A stretch of 64,000 nucleotides of DNA from Sphingomonas oryzagri (GCF_029906645.1 NZ_JARYGZ010000003.1:124001-188000); one strand, 5' to 3'; numbered from the stretch's first letter, positions 7,606 through 16,599 are shown. Made by a program: numbers and translations. Notes: generated from the letters alone by a model not told the origin.

Positions 7606-7640
7606 GCCACCGCCCTAGCGGATGATCGGGCCAAAGTGAA

Positions 7641-8915
7641 TCAGGCCTCGGCCGCCCGCAACACGACATGGCCGACGCGCGGCAGCAGCAGCTTCAGCAG
7701 CGGACCGGTCATCAGTGTCGTCACCACCGCCATCACCACCAGCATGGTGAACATGTTCTGCGGCAGGAAGCCCAAATCGTAGCCGATGTTGAGCACGATC
7801 AGCTCCATCAGCGCGCGGGTGTTCATCAGGCTGGCGAGGATGCTCGATTCGTTGGTGTCGAAGCCGGCAGTCCGCGCGGCGAGGAATACCGACACAAGCT
7901 TGCCGCCCACCGCTGCCGCGAGCACCAGCGCCAGCCAGCCGAAGTCGCTGGGCGAGAGGCCGAGCAGATTGGTGCGCAGGCCGGTGAAGGTAAAGAAGAC
8001 AGGCAGGAAGAAAACCAGCGTGAAATGCCCCACCTGCTTGTGCCAGGCCGCCACGAACTCGGTATGGCGATGGAAGAGCAGACCGCAGGCGAAACCGCCG
8101 AAGATCGCGAAGATGCCGATCTGGAAGGTCGCGATGCCGAGCGCGAACATCAGGCACAGCACCACCGCCATCAGGTTCGCGGGCAGGCGGCCATCCACCA
8201 GCGGGTAGCGGCGCATCAGCCAGTCGACGAAGGGGGCCAGCACGAACCGCAGCGCCAGCAGCAGCGCGCCGATCGCGAGCAGTCGATAGAGCAGGAAAAG
8301 AGTGGAAAAAGCGGCGGCGGCGTAAGCCGAGATGCAGGCCAGCAGCACCCAGCCGACGACGTCATTGATCGCGGCGGCCGAGATCGCGACCACCCCGATC
8401 GGAGTACGCGTCAGCTCGAACTCGCGCAGGATGCGGCCGAGGATCGGCACGGCCGTAATCGCCAGCGCCACGCCGCAGAACAGGGCATAGATGAAGGGAT
8501 CGATGCCGGGCGCCACGCTGGGTTGCGAGGCGAACCCCAGCCACAGGCCGAGGCCGAAGGGCACAACGATCGAACCGACCGCGATCAGCAGCGTCGCCCG
8601 TTTCATTTTTGCCGATCGCAGATGGCCGAACTCGAAGTCCGCGCCGATCTGGAACATCAGCAGGATCAGGCCGATCTGGCTGAGCACGGTGATCGCAGGG
8701 CTGGCCTTGGCGCCGAATATCGCGAGCGACACGCCGGGAAAGAAATGGCCGAACAGCGACGGGCCGAGCAGCAGTCCGGCGACGATCTCACCGATCACAC
8801 CGGGCTGGCCCATCGCCCGGAACACGCCGTTCATGATCCGCGCCGCGCCGATCATGATGATCAGCTGTAACAGGATCGAGAACAGCAACTGCTCGTTTGC
8901 GTGCACGGACGCCAT
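7641..8915 (-). CDS. cation:proton antiporter (CPA2 family)
   Basis: This is a 424-residue integral membrane protein of about 12-13 hydrophobic segments with the Na+/H+ exchanger fold. Examples are GVIGEIVAGLLLGPSLFG near the N-terminus and the conserved helix with LMFQIGADFEFG. It resembles the membrane part of KefB/NapA-type antiporters but lacks the C-terminal TrkA-N/RCK domain of KefB/KefC. It presumably exchanges Na+ or K+ for protons at the inner membrane; the ion cannot be told from sequence. The ATG at 8915 is preceded by a strong ribosome-binding site that is itself the 3' arm of a hairpin (8923-8944). Confidence 0.85.
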   Translation of the reverse strand: MASVHANEQLLFSILLQLIIMIGAARIMNGVFRAMGQPGVIGEIVAGLLLGPSLFGHFFPGVSLAIFGAKASPAITVLSQIGLILLMFQIGADFEFGHLRSAKMKRATLLIAVGSIVVPFGLGLWLGFASQPSVAPGIDPFIYALFCGVALAITAVPILGRILREFELTRTPIGVVAISAAAINDVVGWVLLACISAYAAAAFSTLFLLYRLLAIGALLLALRFVLAPFVDWLMRRYPLVDGRLPANLMAVVLCLMFALGIATFQIGIFAIFGGFACGLLFHRHTEFVAAWHKQVGHFTLVFFLPVFFTFTGLRTNLLGLSPSDFGWLALVLAAAVGGKLVSVFLAARTAGFDTNESSILASLMNTRALMELIVLNIGYDLGFLPQNMFTMLVVMAVVTTLMTGPLLKLLLPRVGHVVLRAAEA

Positions 8916-8922
8916 CGAAAAC

Positions 8923-8944
8923 CCTCCCCCTTTTTTGGGGGAGG
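8923..8944 (-). promoter_or_regulatory. 8-bp GC-rich hairpin containing the antiporter ribosome-binding site
   Basis: On the minus strand, CCTCCCCC, a six-A loop and GGGGGAGG form a perfect stem. The 3' arm is the purine-rich ribosome-binding site, 7 bases from the ATG at 8915, and is followed by GTTTT. It could mask the ribosome-binding site or act as a weak terminator/attenuator after glpX. The sequence resembles the outer arm of the palindrome at 30753-30889. Confidence 0.6.
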
Positions 8945-8999
8945 ATTAGGCTGTTGGCCTACGCTGTCAACGGTGGCGCGATGAGCAGATAGGATCCGC

Positions 9000-9980
9000 T
9001 CACTTCCCCTTGTGGTGCTCGCCCTTCACCCAGCGGATGGTGCGCGAGGAGGCGCGCATCACGACGCTCTCGGTGGTCAGCACGCCGTCGCGGCGACGCT
9101 TGACGCCGCCCAGCAGCGAGCCATCGGTCACGCCGGTGGCGGCGAAGATCGCGTCGCCCTTCACCAGATCCTCGAGTTCATAGACGCGGTTGAGGTCGGT
9201 CACGCCCCACTTGGCGGCGCGCGCCTTCTCGTCGTCGTTGCGGAACAGCAGACGGCCCTGGAACTGGCCACCGACGCAGGAGAGCGCCGCTGCCGCCAGC
9301 ACGCCCTCGGGCGCGCCCCCCGAGCCCATATACATGTCGACGGTCGATTCCGGATCGGTCACCGAGATCACGCCTGCGACGTCACCGTCGGGGATCAGGT
9401 GGACGCCGCAGCCGAGCGAGCGCAGTTCGGCGATCAGTTTTTCGTGGCGCGGGCGATCGAGCACCATCACCGTGACGTGGTGGGGCTTGCAGCCCTTGGC
9501 GGCGGCGAAGGCGGTGACGCGCTCGGTCGGCGTCATGTCGAGATGGACGACGCCACGCTCGTAGCCCGGCCCGATCGCCAGCTTGTCCATATAGACGTCG
9601 GGCGCGTTGAGCAGGCAGCCATCCTCGGCGATCGCCAGCACGGCCAGCGCGTTGGGGCCGGCCTTGGCGGTGATCGTGGTGCCCTCCAGCGGATCGAGCG
9701 CGATGTCGATCTTGGGGCCTTTGCCGGTGCCGACCTTCTCGCCGATGTAGAGCATCGGCGCCTCGTCGCGCTCGCCCTCGCCGATCACGACGGTGCCGTC
9801 GAACTCCAGCTCGTTGAAGGCGCCGCGCATCGCCTCGACGGCGGCGGCATCGGCCGCCTTCTCGTCGCCGCGTCCGATCAGCTTCGCCGCAGAAATCGCC
9901 GCCGCCTCGGTTACGCGCACCATTTCGAGCACCAGAACGCGATCGAGAACCTGACTTGCGGCGACCTGACTATCCGGCAT
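9000..9980 (-). CDS. glpX: class II fructose-1,6-bisphosphatase GlpX
   Basis: The 326-residue protein hydrolyses fructose-1,6-bisphosphate in gluconeogenesis. Family signatures include VVIGEGERDEAPMLYIG, the metal/phosphate motif ALDPLEGTT (residues about 94-102), and MYMGSGGAPEGVLAAAAL. The start is well supported by AGGAGG just upstream of the ATG. It lies between hom and the antiporter on the same strand, with the small gene 10034-10429 on the other strand between it and hom. Confidence 0.95.
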   Translation of the reverse strand: MPDSQVAASQVLDRVLVLEMVRVTEAAAISAAKLIGRGDEKAADAAAVEAMRGAFNELEFDGTVVIGEGERDEAPMLYIGEKVGTGKGPKIDIALDPLEGTTITAKAGPNALAVLAIAEDGCLLNAPDVYMDKLAIGPGYERGVVHLDMTPTERVTAFAAAKGCKPHHVTVMVLDRPRHEKLIAELRSLGCGVHLIPDGDVAGVISVTDPESTVDMYMGSGGAPEGVLAAAALSCVGGQFQGRLLFRNDDEKARAAKWGVTDLNRVYELEDLVKGDAIFAATGVTDGSLLGGVKRRRDGVLTTESVVMRASSRTIRWVKGEHHKGK

Positions 9981-10033
9981 GATGCCTCCTGCGACCTTCG
10001 AGTTGCGCCGAGCGATAGGGAAGGCGTGTTACG

Positions 10034-10429
10034 ATGTCGAGCATGGCAGCGTTGGCATTTCTCGCGGCCGCAGCATCGGTTCCTCCATCCAGCGCATCCG
10101 CTCCGCAGGGCGCGATCAGCGCCGATCAGGCGATGGCGCATTATCGGTCCATCGTTCACGATGCGGAGGTTGGAACGCAAGGGGATGCGGCCTGCCCCGA
10201 AAGTGAAAACCGCGATATCGTCGTTTGCGGCCAGGATCGGCATCCTGCTCCCCGCCTGCCGATGCCTGAGGCGCGCGCCGAGCCGGGCGAGGTGACCCAT
10301 CATCTCGGCGAGCCGCCGCCTTCCCTGGCGCCATCGGCACCCCGTCTGCCGAGCAAGCAGGCGCAGACGATCGGCAAGTTGTTCGGCCTGCTGCGTGAAG
10401 CGGTGACCGGCGAGGATCCGGACGATTAG
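10034..10429 (+). CDS. small exported hypothetical protein with IVVCG motif
   Basis: This 131-residue protein has a short hydrophobic N-terminus (MSSMAALAFLAAAASVPP) that may be a signal peptide. Next come CPESENRDIVVCGQ and a Pro-rich tail. Small secreted proteins with a C...xIVVCG element are common in sphingomonads and have no assigned function. GGAAGG lies 10 bases upstream of the ATG. It runs opposite to its neighbours, and its 3' end overlaps the end of hom by 4 bases. Confidence 0.55.
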   Translation: MSSMAALAFLAAAASVPPSSASAPQGAISADQAMAHYRSIVHDAEVGTQGDAACPESENRDIVVCGQDRHPAPRLPMPEARAEPGEVTHHLGEPPPSLAPSAPRLPSKQAQTIGKLFGLLREAVTGEDPDD

Positions 10430-11733
10430 ACGTCGAGAATGTGCATCAGCATCGGCGTGCCGAGCAGGCTCTGCGATCCTTCGAGGCGGGCGAGTGCGTC
10501 GCTGACCGAACGTTCCGGCCCCTCGTGCGTCACCATCGCGACCAGTACGCCGCCGTCGGGCGTGGTGCCGCGCTGGATCAGGCTTTCGATCGACACGCCG
10601 GCATCGCGCATCGCAGCGGCGATCTCCGCAAGCACACCGGGGCGATCCGCGACCGAGAAGCGCAGATAGGCGCGGCCGCGACGCTCGCCGGCGGGGGCGG
10701 GCGCCATCTCGGCGAGGCTTTCCACCGGCATGGCGAAGGCGGGGCCATATTCGCCGCGCGCGATGTCGATCAGGTCGGCGACCACCGCGCTTGCGGTCGG
10801 GCCTTCGCCCGCGCCGCGGCCCTCGAAGAACAGGCGGCCGACGAAATTGCCCTCCGCCACCACCGCATTGAGAGAACCGGCAACATGCGCGAGGGGATGA
10901 TGCAGCGGCACCAGGCAGGGCGCGACCCGCTGGAACAGGCCGGCGGTGGCGCTGCCTTCCGGCTGAGCCTCGGCCAGCCCGACGAGGCGGACGCGATAGC
11001 CGAGCGCCTGCGCCTGCGCGATGTCGGCGGCGATGACGTGGCGGATGCCCGAAACGGCCGCTGCGCCGAAATCGATCTTCGATCCGAAAGCCAGCGACGC
11101 AAGAATTGAGAGCTTATGGGCGGCATCGACGCCATCGATGTCGAAGGACGGATCCGCTTCCGCATAGCCCAGACGCTGCGCCTCGCCGAGCACCTCGGCG
11201 AAATCGCGGCCTTCCGCTTCCATCGTGGTCAGGATGTAATTGCAGGTGCCGTTGAGGATGCCATAGACGCGCCCGATCGCGTTGGCCGCTGCGCCCTCGC
11301 GGAGCCCCTTGATCACCGGGATGCCGCCCGCGACCGCCGCCTCGTACTTGAACGCGACGCCCTTGCCCTCCGCGTCTCCGGCGAGGCCGAGGCCGTGATG
11401 CGCGATCATCGCCTTGTTGGCGGTGACGAAGTGACGGCCCCCGGCGATGGTACGACGCGCGAGCGTGAGCGCCGGGCCGTCCGCCCCGCCGATCAGTTCG
11501 ACGACCACGTCGATATCGTCGCGCGCAGCCAGCTCGGCGGCATCGTCCACCCAGTCGAAGCGGGCGAGGTCGACGCCGCGATCGCGGGTACGGTCGCGGG
11601 CCGAGACCGCGACGATCTCGATCGCGCGGCCGGCGCGGCGCTCGACGATTTCGCGATTGGTGTCGATCAGCTTGATCACCCCTGCACCCACCGTGCCAAG
11701 GCCAGCCAGAGCGACGCGCAACGCTTTCGACAT
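10426..11733 (-). CDS. hom: homoserine dehydrogenase
   Basis: The 435-residue enzyme reduces aspartate semialdehyde to homoserine in threonine/methionine synthesis. It has an N-terminal dinucleotide-binding motif (ALAGLGTVGAG, residues 9-18), the catalytic domain with GILNGTCNYILT and GYAEADPSFDIDGVDAAHKL, and a C-terminal ACT domain starting RFSVADRPGVLAEIA, which usually confers threonine feedback control. I chose ATG 11733 (MSKALRV) because GGGAGGG lies 7 bases upstream; an upstream in-frame extension is not conserved-looking. thrC, the last step of the same pathway, is at 39279. Confidence 0.95.
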   Translation of the reverse strand: MSKALRVALAGLGTVGAGVIKLIDTNREIVERRAGRAIEIVAVSARDRTRDRGVDLARFDWVDDAAELAARDDIDVVVELIGGADGPALTLARRTIAGGRHFVTANKAMIAHHGLGLAGDAEGKGVAFKYEAAVAGGIPVIKGLREGAAANAIGRVYGILNGTCNYILTTMEAEGRDFAEVLGEAQRLGYAEADPSFDIDGVDAAHKLSILASLAFGSKIDFGAAAVSGIRHVIAADIAQAQALGYRVRLVGLAEAQPEGSATAGLFQRVAPCLVPLHHPLAHVAGSLNAVVAEGNFVGRLFFEGRGAGEGPTASAVVADLIDIARGEYGPAFAMPVESLAEMAPAPAGERRGRAYLRFSVADRPGVLAEIAAAMRDAGVSIESLIQRGTTPDGGVLVAMVTHEGPERSVSDALARLEGSQSLLGTPMLMHILDV

Positions 11734-11810
11734 CAAAAACCCTCCCGAGAGACCAGAACTCGCTGGCACGTCGGGAGGGTCAGGGCAAGCCGATTAGGCT
11801 TGGGTACCGC

Positions 11811-12209
11811 TTAGCGGCACTTCACGTTGCCGCGATCGATCGAGCGGCCGAGCAGCGCGCCGCCACCGGCGCCGAGCAGCGTGCCGAGCGTGCCGCCGCC
11901 GAGCAGGTTGCCGGCGAGGCCGCCACCCAGGGCGCCGATCACGAGGCCGGTCGTGCCGTCGCTGCGGCGGCAGTAATAGCGACCGTCATGGCCGCGATAG
12001 ATCGAATCGTCCCGGCCCATGCGGCGCGCCTTGTAACGGCGGTCGTAATGATAGGAGCCCTGCGGATTCCAGTCGTGGCGATCGCCCTGCCAGCCATAGT
12101 GATTGCCATTGTCGTGGCGATCCCAATGCTTGGCCAGCGCAGGCGTCGGCAGCGCCATCGGGGTCGCGAGCATCGACAGCGCGACCGCGCCGAACATCAA
12201 CTTCTTCAT
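11811..12209 (-). CDS. exported glycine-zipper protein (17 kDa surface antigen-like C-terminus)
   Basis: This 132-residue protein has a clear signal peptide (MKKLMFGAVALSMLATPMALPTPALA). A charged, His/Tyr-rich middle with repeated RHD/YDRR follows. The C-terminal glycine-zipper segment (GLVIGALGGGLAGNLLGGG...GGGALLGRSIDRG) is typical of outer-membrane-associated glycine-zipper 2TM proteins. AAGGAG precedes the chosen ATG. The cellular role is unknown; an envelope location is likely. It sits alone between hom and the aminotransferase gene. Confidence 0.75.
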   Translation of the reverse strand: MKKLMFGAVALSMLATPMALPTPALAKHWDRHDNGNHYGWQGDRHDWNPQGSYHYDRRYKARRMGRDDSIYRGHDGRYYCRRSDGTTGLVIGALGGGLAGNLLGGGTLGTLLGAGGGALLGRSIDRGNVKCR

Positions 12210-12340
12210 GGTCCACTCCTTCAAGCGTTCCCCCAAGAACCGGCCGGGCGACCAAAAGTTGCCCGGCACGATCCTGATATGGGTTATGCGCTTCGAAGCG
12301 TGACGCGTCCATGAATTGCTTCGTCAGCGAAACGAAAGGT

Positions 12341-13555
12341 TCAGACTGCCTTTGCCGTGGTCGACGGCGTGTTGACGCCCATCGACTGGAGGTAGCGCTT
12401 GATGTTGCGCGCCGCCTGGCGGATGCGGTGCTCGTTCTCGACGAGGGCGAGGCGTACATAGCCTTCGCCCTCCTCGCCGAACCCGACGCCCGGCGCCACC
12501 GCGACCTGCGCATGGGTGAGCAGCTGCTTGGAGAATTCCAGCGCGCCGAGATGCGCGAGGGCGGGCGGGATCGGCGCCCAGGCGAACATCGAGGCTTCGG
12601 GCGAGGGAATGTCCCAGCCGGCGCGGCCAAAGCTCTCGACCATCACGTCTCGCCTGCTCTTATAGAGCTTGCGGTTGCTCTCGACGATGTCCTGCGGCCC
12701 GTTGATCGCCGCCACTGCCGCGGCCTGAATCGGCGTGAAGGCGCCGTAATCGAGATACGACTTCACCCGCGTCAGCGCGCCGATCAGCGTCTTGTTGCCG
12801 ACCGCGAAGCCCATGCGCCAGCCGGCCATGGAGTAGGTCTTGGACATCGAGGTGAACTCGATCGCCACGTCCTTGGCGCCCGGCACCTGCAGGATCGAGG
12901 GCGTCGGCGTGTCGCCGAAATAGATTTCCGAATAGGCCAGATCGCTCAACACCCAGAGCTTGTGCTCCTTCGCGAACGCCACGACCTGCTCGTAGAAAGC
13001 GAGGTCGGCCACATAGGCGGTCGGGTTCGACGGATAGCCCATCACCAGCACCGAAGGTTTCGGCACGGTGTAGGCGACGGCATGCTCCAGCCGCTTGAAG
13101 AAATCCGGCCCCGGCGCGGCCGGGATCGAGCGGATCGCGGCGCCCGCGATGATGAAGCCGAAGGTGTGGATCGGGTAGCTGGGGTTCGGCGCCAGCACCA
13201 CGTCGCCCGGCGCGGTGATCGCCTGGGCAAGATTGGCGAGGCCCTCCTTGGAGCCGAGCGTCACCACCACCTCCGTCTCGGGATCGAGATCGACCCCGAA
13301 GCGGCGGGCATAATAGCCGGCCTGCGCCTTGCGCAGCCCCTTGATCCCCTTCGACGCGGAGTAACCGTGCGCGCCGGGATTGCGGGCGACCTCGCACAGT
13401 TTCTCGATGACGTGCGGTGCCGGGGCACCATCGGGATTGCCCATGCCGAGATCGATGATGTCCTCGCCCGCCGCGCGCGCCGCTTCCTTCATCGCGTTCA
13501 CTTCGGCGAACACGTAGGGGGGCAGGCGACGGATACGGTAGAATTCCTCGGACAT
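12341..13555 (-). CDS. PLP-dependent class I/II aminotransferase (alanine / LL-DAP type)
   Basis: The 404-residue fold-type I aminotransferase has PLP Lys239 in SMSKTYSMAGWRMGF, the cofactor-contacting region YPSNPTAY, and the C-terminal substrate Arg in GEGYVRLALVENEHRIRQA. It is closest to the AlaC/LL-diaminopimelate aminotransferase-like group, so alanine synthesis from pyruvate is plausible. The exact substrate is not decidable from sequence alone. It is divergent from phaC, with only 96 bases between them. Confidence 0.85.
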   Translation of the reverse strand: MSEEFYRIRRLPPYVFAEVNAMKEAARAAGEDIIDLGMGNPDGAPAPHVIEKLCEVARNPGAHGYSASKGIKGLRKAQAGYYARRFGVDLDPETEVVVTLGSKEGLANLAQAITAPGDVVLAPNPSYPIHTFGFIIAGAAIRSIPAAPGPDFFKRLEHAVAYTVPKPSVLVMGYPSNPTAYVADLAFYEQVVAFAKEHKLWVLSDLAYSEIYFGDTPTPSILQVPGAKDVAIEFTSMSKTYSMAGWRMGFAVGNKTLIGALTRVKSYLDYGAFTPIQAAAVAAINGPQDIVESNRKLYKSRRDVMVESFGRAGWDIPSPEASMFAWAPIPPALAHLGALEFSKQLLTHAQVAVAPGVGFGEEGEGYVRLALVENEHRIRQAARNIKRYLQSMGVNTPSTTAKAV

Positions 13556-13651
13556 TCAAAAGACCTTCTGGATGGCTCGCCACCATGGCGGCGGGCGCGC
13601 TATAGCCGAATCGAGGCGCACGGCACAGGCGCGAAAGTCCGGAGAGATCCT

Positions 13652-15421
13652 TTGGCCGAGAATGGCGATACCCTCGACGCGATCCAGCCGACGCTGGAGG
13701 ATATCCAGCACTGGACTGGGGTGATGGGGCGCGCCCAGCAGCTCATCCTCGAATATGTCTCGAAACAGTCGCTCCAGATGCCGGCGGCGACGGCCAAGCT
13801 GCCGGACTTCTCGACATTGTGGACGAACCCGCAGGCCGTGTCCTTCGACACCGACAAGCTGGCCGACGCGCAGGCCGATTTCTGGAAGGACAGCCTGACG
13901 CTCTGGCAGCGGTTCCTCGATCCCTCCACGGCGCCCGTACCCAAGGGCGACAATGATCGCCGCTTCGCCGCTCCGCAGTGGCGCGACTTGCCGCTGTTCG
14001 ATCTGATCCGCCAATCCTACCAGATCGTCTCCGAGCATATGCTGCGTTCGGTCGAGGCGATCGGCGGGCTTGCGCCCAAGCAGCAGGAGCAGCTGCGTTT
14101 CGCCACGCGCTCGTTTGTCGAAGCGATGTCGCCCTCCAACTTCGTCGCGACCAACCCGCAGGCGCTGGAGAAGATCATCACCTCGCGCGGGGAGAGCCTG
14201 CTGAAAGGCATGGAGAACCTGCTCGCCGATCTCGATCGCGGCCAACTCACCCATTCCAATAGTGGCGCGTTCGAGGTGGGACGCGATCTCGCCTCGACCC
14301 CCGGCAAGGTGATCCACGAGACGCCGCTCTACCAGCTGATCCATTATGCGCCGACGACGAAGGAGGTGGCGAAGATCCCGCTGGTGATCTTCCCGCCGTG
14401 GATCAACCGCTTCTACATCCTCGATCTCAAGCCCGAGAAGAGCTTCGTTCGCTGGGCGGTGGAGCAGGGGCTGAGCGTGTTCATGGTCTCGTGGAAGTCG
14501 GCTGACGAGAGTCTCGCCCACATCACGCTCGACGACTATGTCTCCGCCCAGATCGATGCGATCGACACGATCCGCGACCAGCTGGGCGTCGAGAGCGTGC
14601 ACACGATCGGCTATTGCGTCGCAGGCACCACGCTCGCGACGACGCTCGCCTGGCTGGCGGCGAAGGGCGAGGCGGCGAAGGTCGCCAGCGCGACCTTCTT
14701 CACGGCCCAGGTGGATTTCTCCGACGCGGGAGACCTCACCCTGTTCGTCGACGACACGCAACTCGATCTCGCGGCGGGGTTGGCGGGGGACAAGGGCTAT
14801 CTCGACGGGCGCTATATGGCAGCGACCTTCAACCTGCTGCGCGGCAAGGACCTGATCTGGAACTATGTCGTCCAGAACTACCTGTTGGGCGAGGACCATA
14901 TGGCCTTCGACCTGCTGCACTGGAACGGGGATGTCACCAATCTGCCCGCCGCATGGCACCAGGCCTATCTCCGCGATCTCTATCGCGACAATCTGCTGGC
15001 CCAGCCGGGCGCCTTGACCGTGATGGGCGTGCCGATCGATCTGTCGAAGGTCATGACGCCCGCCTACATACAGGCCGGACGCGAGGATCATATCGCGCCG
15101 CCGCAGAGCGTGTGGAAGATCACCGAGCATTTCCGCGGGCCACTACGATTCGTACTCGCAGGCTCCGGTCACATCGCCGGCGTGGTGAATCCTCCGGCCT
15201 CGGGCAAATATCAATATTGGACAAGCGATGCGCCGGCCCCGACACTGGAGCAGTTCGTCGCGGATGCGAAAGAGACCCGTGGAAGCTGGTGGCCGCACTG
15301 GCGTGCCTGGATCGCCGAGCGGGACGGCGAGACCGTCCCCGCAACCCGCGCGCGCATCCCCGGCAAGGGCAAGCGCAAGAGCATCGAAGACGCGCCCGGA
15401 CGCTACGTCATTCAGCGCTGA
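13652..15421 (+). CDS. phaC: class I poly(3-hydroxyalkanoate) synthase PhaC
   Basis: The 589-residue PHA synthase polymerises hydroxyacyl-CoA at carbon-storage granules. The lipase-like box is GYCVAG (residues 320-325) with nucleophile Cys322. Asp479 in GREDHIAP and His507 in GSGHIAGV complete the catalytic triad. I chose TTG 13652 because GGAG lies 7 bases upstream and this gives the usual class I length; the open frame further upstream encodes an unlikely basic stretch antisense to the aminotransferase. The phasin gene follows, after a region with PhaR-like sites. Confidence 0.93.
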   Translation: MAENGDTLDAIQPTLEDIQHWTGVMGRAQQLILEYVSKQSLQMPAATAKLPDFSTLWTNPQAVSFDTDKLADAQADFWKDSLTLWQRFLDPSTAPVPKGDNDRRFAAPQWRDLPLFDLIRQSYQIVSEHMLRSVEAIGGLAPKQQEQLRFATRSFVEAMSPSNFVATNPQALEKIITSRGESLLKGMENLLADLDRGQLTHSNSGAFEVGRDLASTPGKVIHETPLYQLIHYAPTTKEVAKIPLVIFPPWINRFYILDLKPEKSFVRWAVEQGLSVFMVSWKSADESLAHITLDDYVSAQIDAIDTIRDQLGVESVHTIGYCVAGTTLATTLAWLAAKGEAAKVASATFFTAQVDFSDAGDLTLFVDDTQLDLAAGLAGDKGYLDGRYMAATFNLLRGKDLIWNYVVQNYLLGEDHMAFDLLHWNGDVTNLPAAWHQAYLRDLYRDNLLAQPGALTVMGVPIDLSKVMTPAYIQAGREDHIAPPQSVWKITEHFRGPLRFVLAGSGHIAGVVNPPASGKYQYWTSDAPAPTLEQFVADAKETRGSWWPHWRAWIAERDGETVPATRARIPGKGKRKSIEDAPGRYVIQR

Positions 15422-15463
15422 CGACGGTTCGCCGCGTCACCTTTTCCGTTCGTCTCAAAGATC

Positions 15464-15527
15464 ATGTTGCAGTGCACAATAAGCGCTTGCAGCAATCGGT
15501 GCGATTGTGTATTGTGCATCGCAACAT
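15464..15527 (+). promoter_or_regulatory. inverted-repeat operator region upstream of the phasin gene, PhaR-like TGC-N3-GCA sites
   Basis: Two 17-base arms (15464-15480 and 15511-15527) are inverted copies with two mismatches. Each contains TGC-N3-GCA (TGCAGTGCA at 15468, TGCATCGCA at 15515). A third partial site, TTGCAGCAA, lies between them at 15487. In Paracoccus the repressor PhaR binds TGC/GCA-type sites before phasin genes, so this is a candidate PhaR operator. No phaR gene is in the window. Confidence 0.55.
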
Positions 15528-15557
15528 GACTGTAACAGTGCTGCGTGGAGCACGACG

Positions 15558-16481
15558 ATGGCGGACGAGACGAGCAAGCCCCAGCCCGCGGTAACCCCGA
15601 AGCCGGTGGTCGCCGATGCGCCCAAGTCGACGGTGGTGGCGAAAGCCCCAGCGCCGGTGAAGGTCGAGAAGGCCGAACCCGCTCCCGAGCCCATCGTCGC
15701 CAAGGTCGCACCGGTCGCCAAGCCGGCCGCCCCCGCAGCGAAAGCAACACCCGCCGTCGCGAAACCCGCGCCGGCGGCTGCCAAGAAGGCGTCCAGCGCG
15801 CCCAAGAGCAAGTCGGCCCCCGTGGCTGCGACGCCCGCCCCCAAGGTGGTTCTGTCGAAGCCGGTCGAAGTGGCCGCCATCAAGGTGGAACCGAAGGCTG
15901 CGGCGCCCATCCCCGCGAGGGAAGCGTCGAAGCCCGCCCAGAAGGCAGCCGTGACGAAACTTGAGACGGCCCCCGTCGCCGTCCTCAGCGAGGGAAGCAG
16001 GATTATGAACGACACCGTGACCAAGGCCCAGGAAACCGCCAAGAAGCTCACCGCCGATGCCGGTGCCAAGATGCAGGCCTTCTTCGGCGACGCCAGCGAG
16101 CGCGCCAAGGCGAACTACGAGAAGGGCGTGAAGCTCACCGAGGAAATGACCGAGTTCGGCAAGGGCAATGTCGAGGCGATGGTCGAGTCGGGCAAGCTGG
16201 CCGCCAAGGCCGCGGAGTCGCTCGGCCAGGAAGCCGCCGACTATGCGCGCAAGTCTTTCGAGAGCAGCACCGCGGCGTTCAAGACCTTCGCGTCGGCCAA
16301 GTCGCCGACCGAGCTCTTCAAGCTGCAGAGCGACTATATGAAGACCTCGTTCGAGGCGGCCGTCGCCGAGAGCACCAAGGTCACCGAGGCGTGGCTGAAG
16401 CTGGCCGGCGACATCGCCCAGCCGCTGTCGAACCGCTTCGCGGTCGCCGTCGAGAAGGTGAAGGCCACCGCCGCCTTCTGA
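15558..16481 (+). CDS. phasin family protein with long Lys/Ala/Pro-rich N-terminus
   Basis: The 307-residue protein coats PHA granules. Residues about 1-145 are a low-complexity Ala/Lys/Pro/Val sequence. Residues about 150-307 form an amphipathic helical phasin domain ([19 protein letters not shown] ... [20 protein letters not shown]). GGAG is 7 bases before ATG 15558. An internal ATG at 16005, preceded by GCAGGATT, would give a 158-residue protein of ordinary phasin length, so a second shorter product is possible. The basic N-terminus recalls histone-like AAKP tails of some granule proteins such as PhaF. A terminator follows. Confidence 0.88.
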   Translation: MADETSKPQPAVTPKPVVADAPKSTVVAKAPAPVKVEKAEPAPEPIVAKVAPVAKPAAPAAKATPAVAKPAPAAAKKASSAPKSKSAPVAATPAPKVVLSKPVEVAAIKVEPKAAAPIPAREASKPAQKAAVTKLETAPVAVLSEGSRIMNDTVTKAQETAKKLTADAGAKMQAFFGDASERAKANYEKGVKLTEEMTEFGKGNVEAMVESGKLAAKAAESLGQEAADYARKSFESSTAAFKTFASAKSPTELFKLQSDYMKTSFEAAVAESTKVTEAWLKLAGDIAQPLSNRFAVAVEKVKATAAF

Positions 16482-16505
16482 TCTCCGACGGATCGACACA
16501 AGGAC

Positions 16506-16540
16506 ACGGCCGTCCCCTCGCGGGGCGGCCGTTTTCTTTT
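16506..16540 (+). terminator. rho-independent terminator after the phasin gene
   Basis: ACGGCCGTCCCC pairs across a TCGC loop with GGGGCGGCCGT (one bulged T). It is followed by TTTTCTTTT. Confidence 0.85.
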
Positions 16541-16599
16541 GGGTCCATCGGTACGGTCCGGCCCTTGCCCTGCCCCCGCGCAATGCCATATTCTGCGTG

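Noticed and set aside
8923-8944. Hairpin considered simply as the glpX terminator.
   Set aside because: The stem includes the antiporter ribosome-binding site and only GTTTT follows, so termination alone does not explain it. It is kept as a control-element candidate.
12290-12345. Sequence with ATTGCTTCGTC near the aminotransferase end, resembling part of the 85-bp repeat.
   Set aside because: Only a short core matches, and neither the CGTCATTGC end nor the ATGACG end is present.
12311-13651. Long open frame upstream of phaC that would extend the synthase to over 1000 residues.
   Set aside because: The extra part is antisense to the intact aminotransferase gene and is basic and low in hydrophobic residues. 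TTG 13652 with GGAG upstream gives the normal class I length.
13556-15130. Large minus-strand open frame opposite phaC.
   Set aside because: Its composition is the mirror of a GC-rich coding strand, and phaC is unmistakable on the plus strand.
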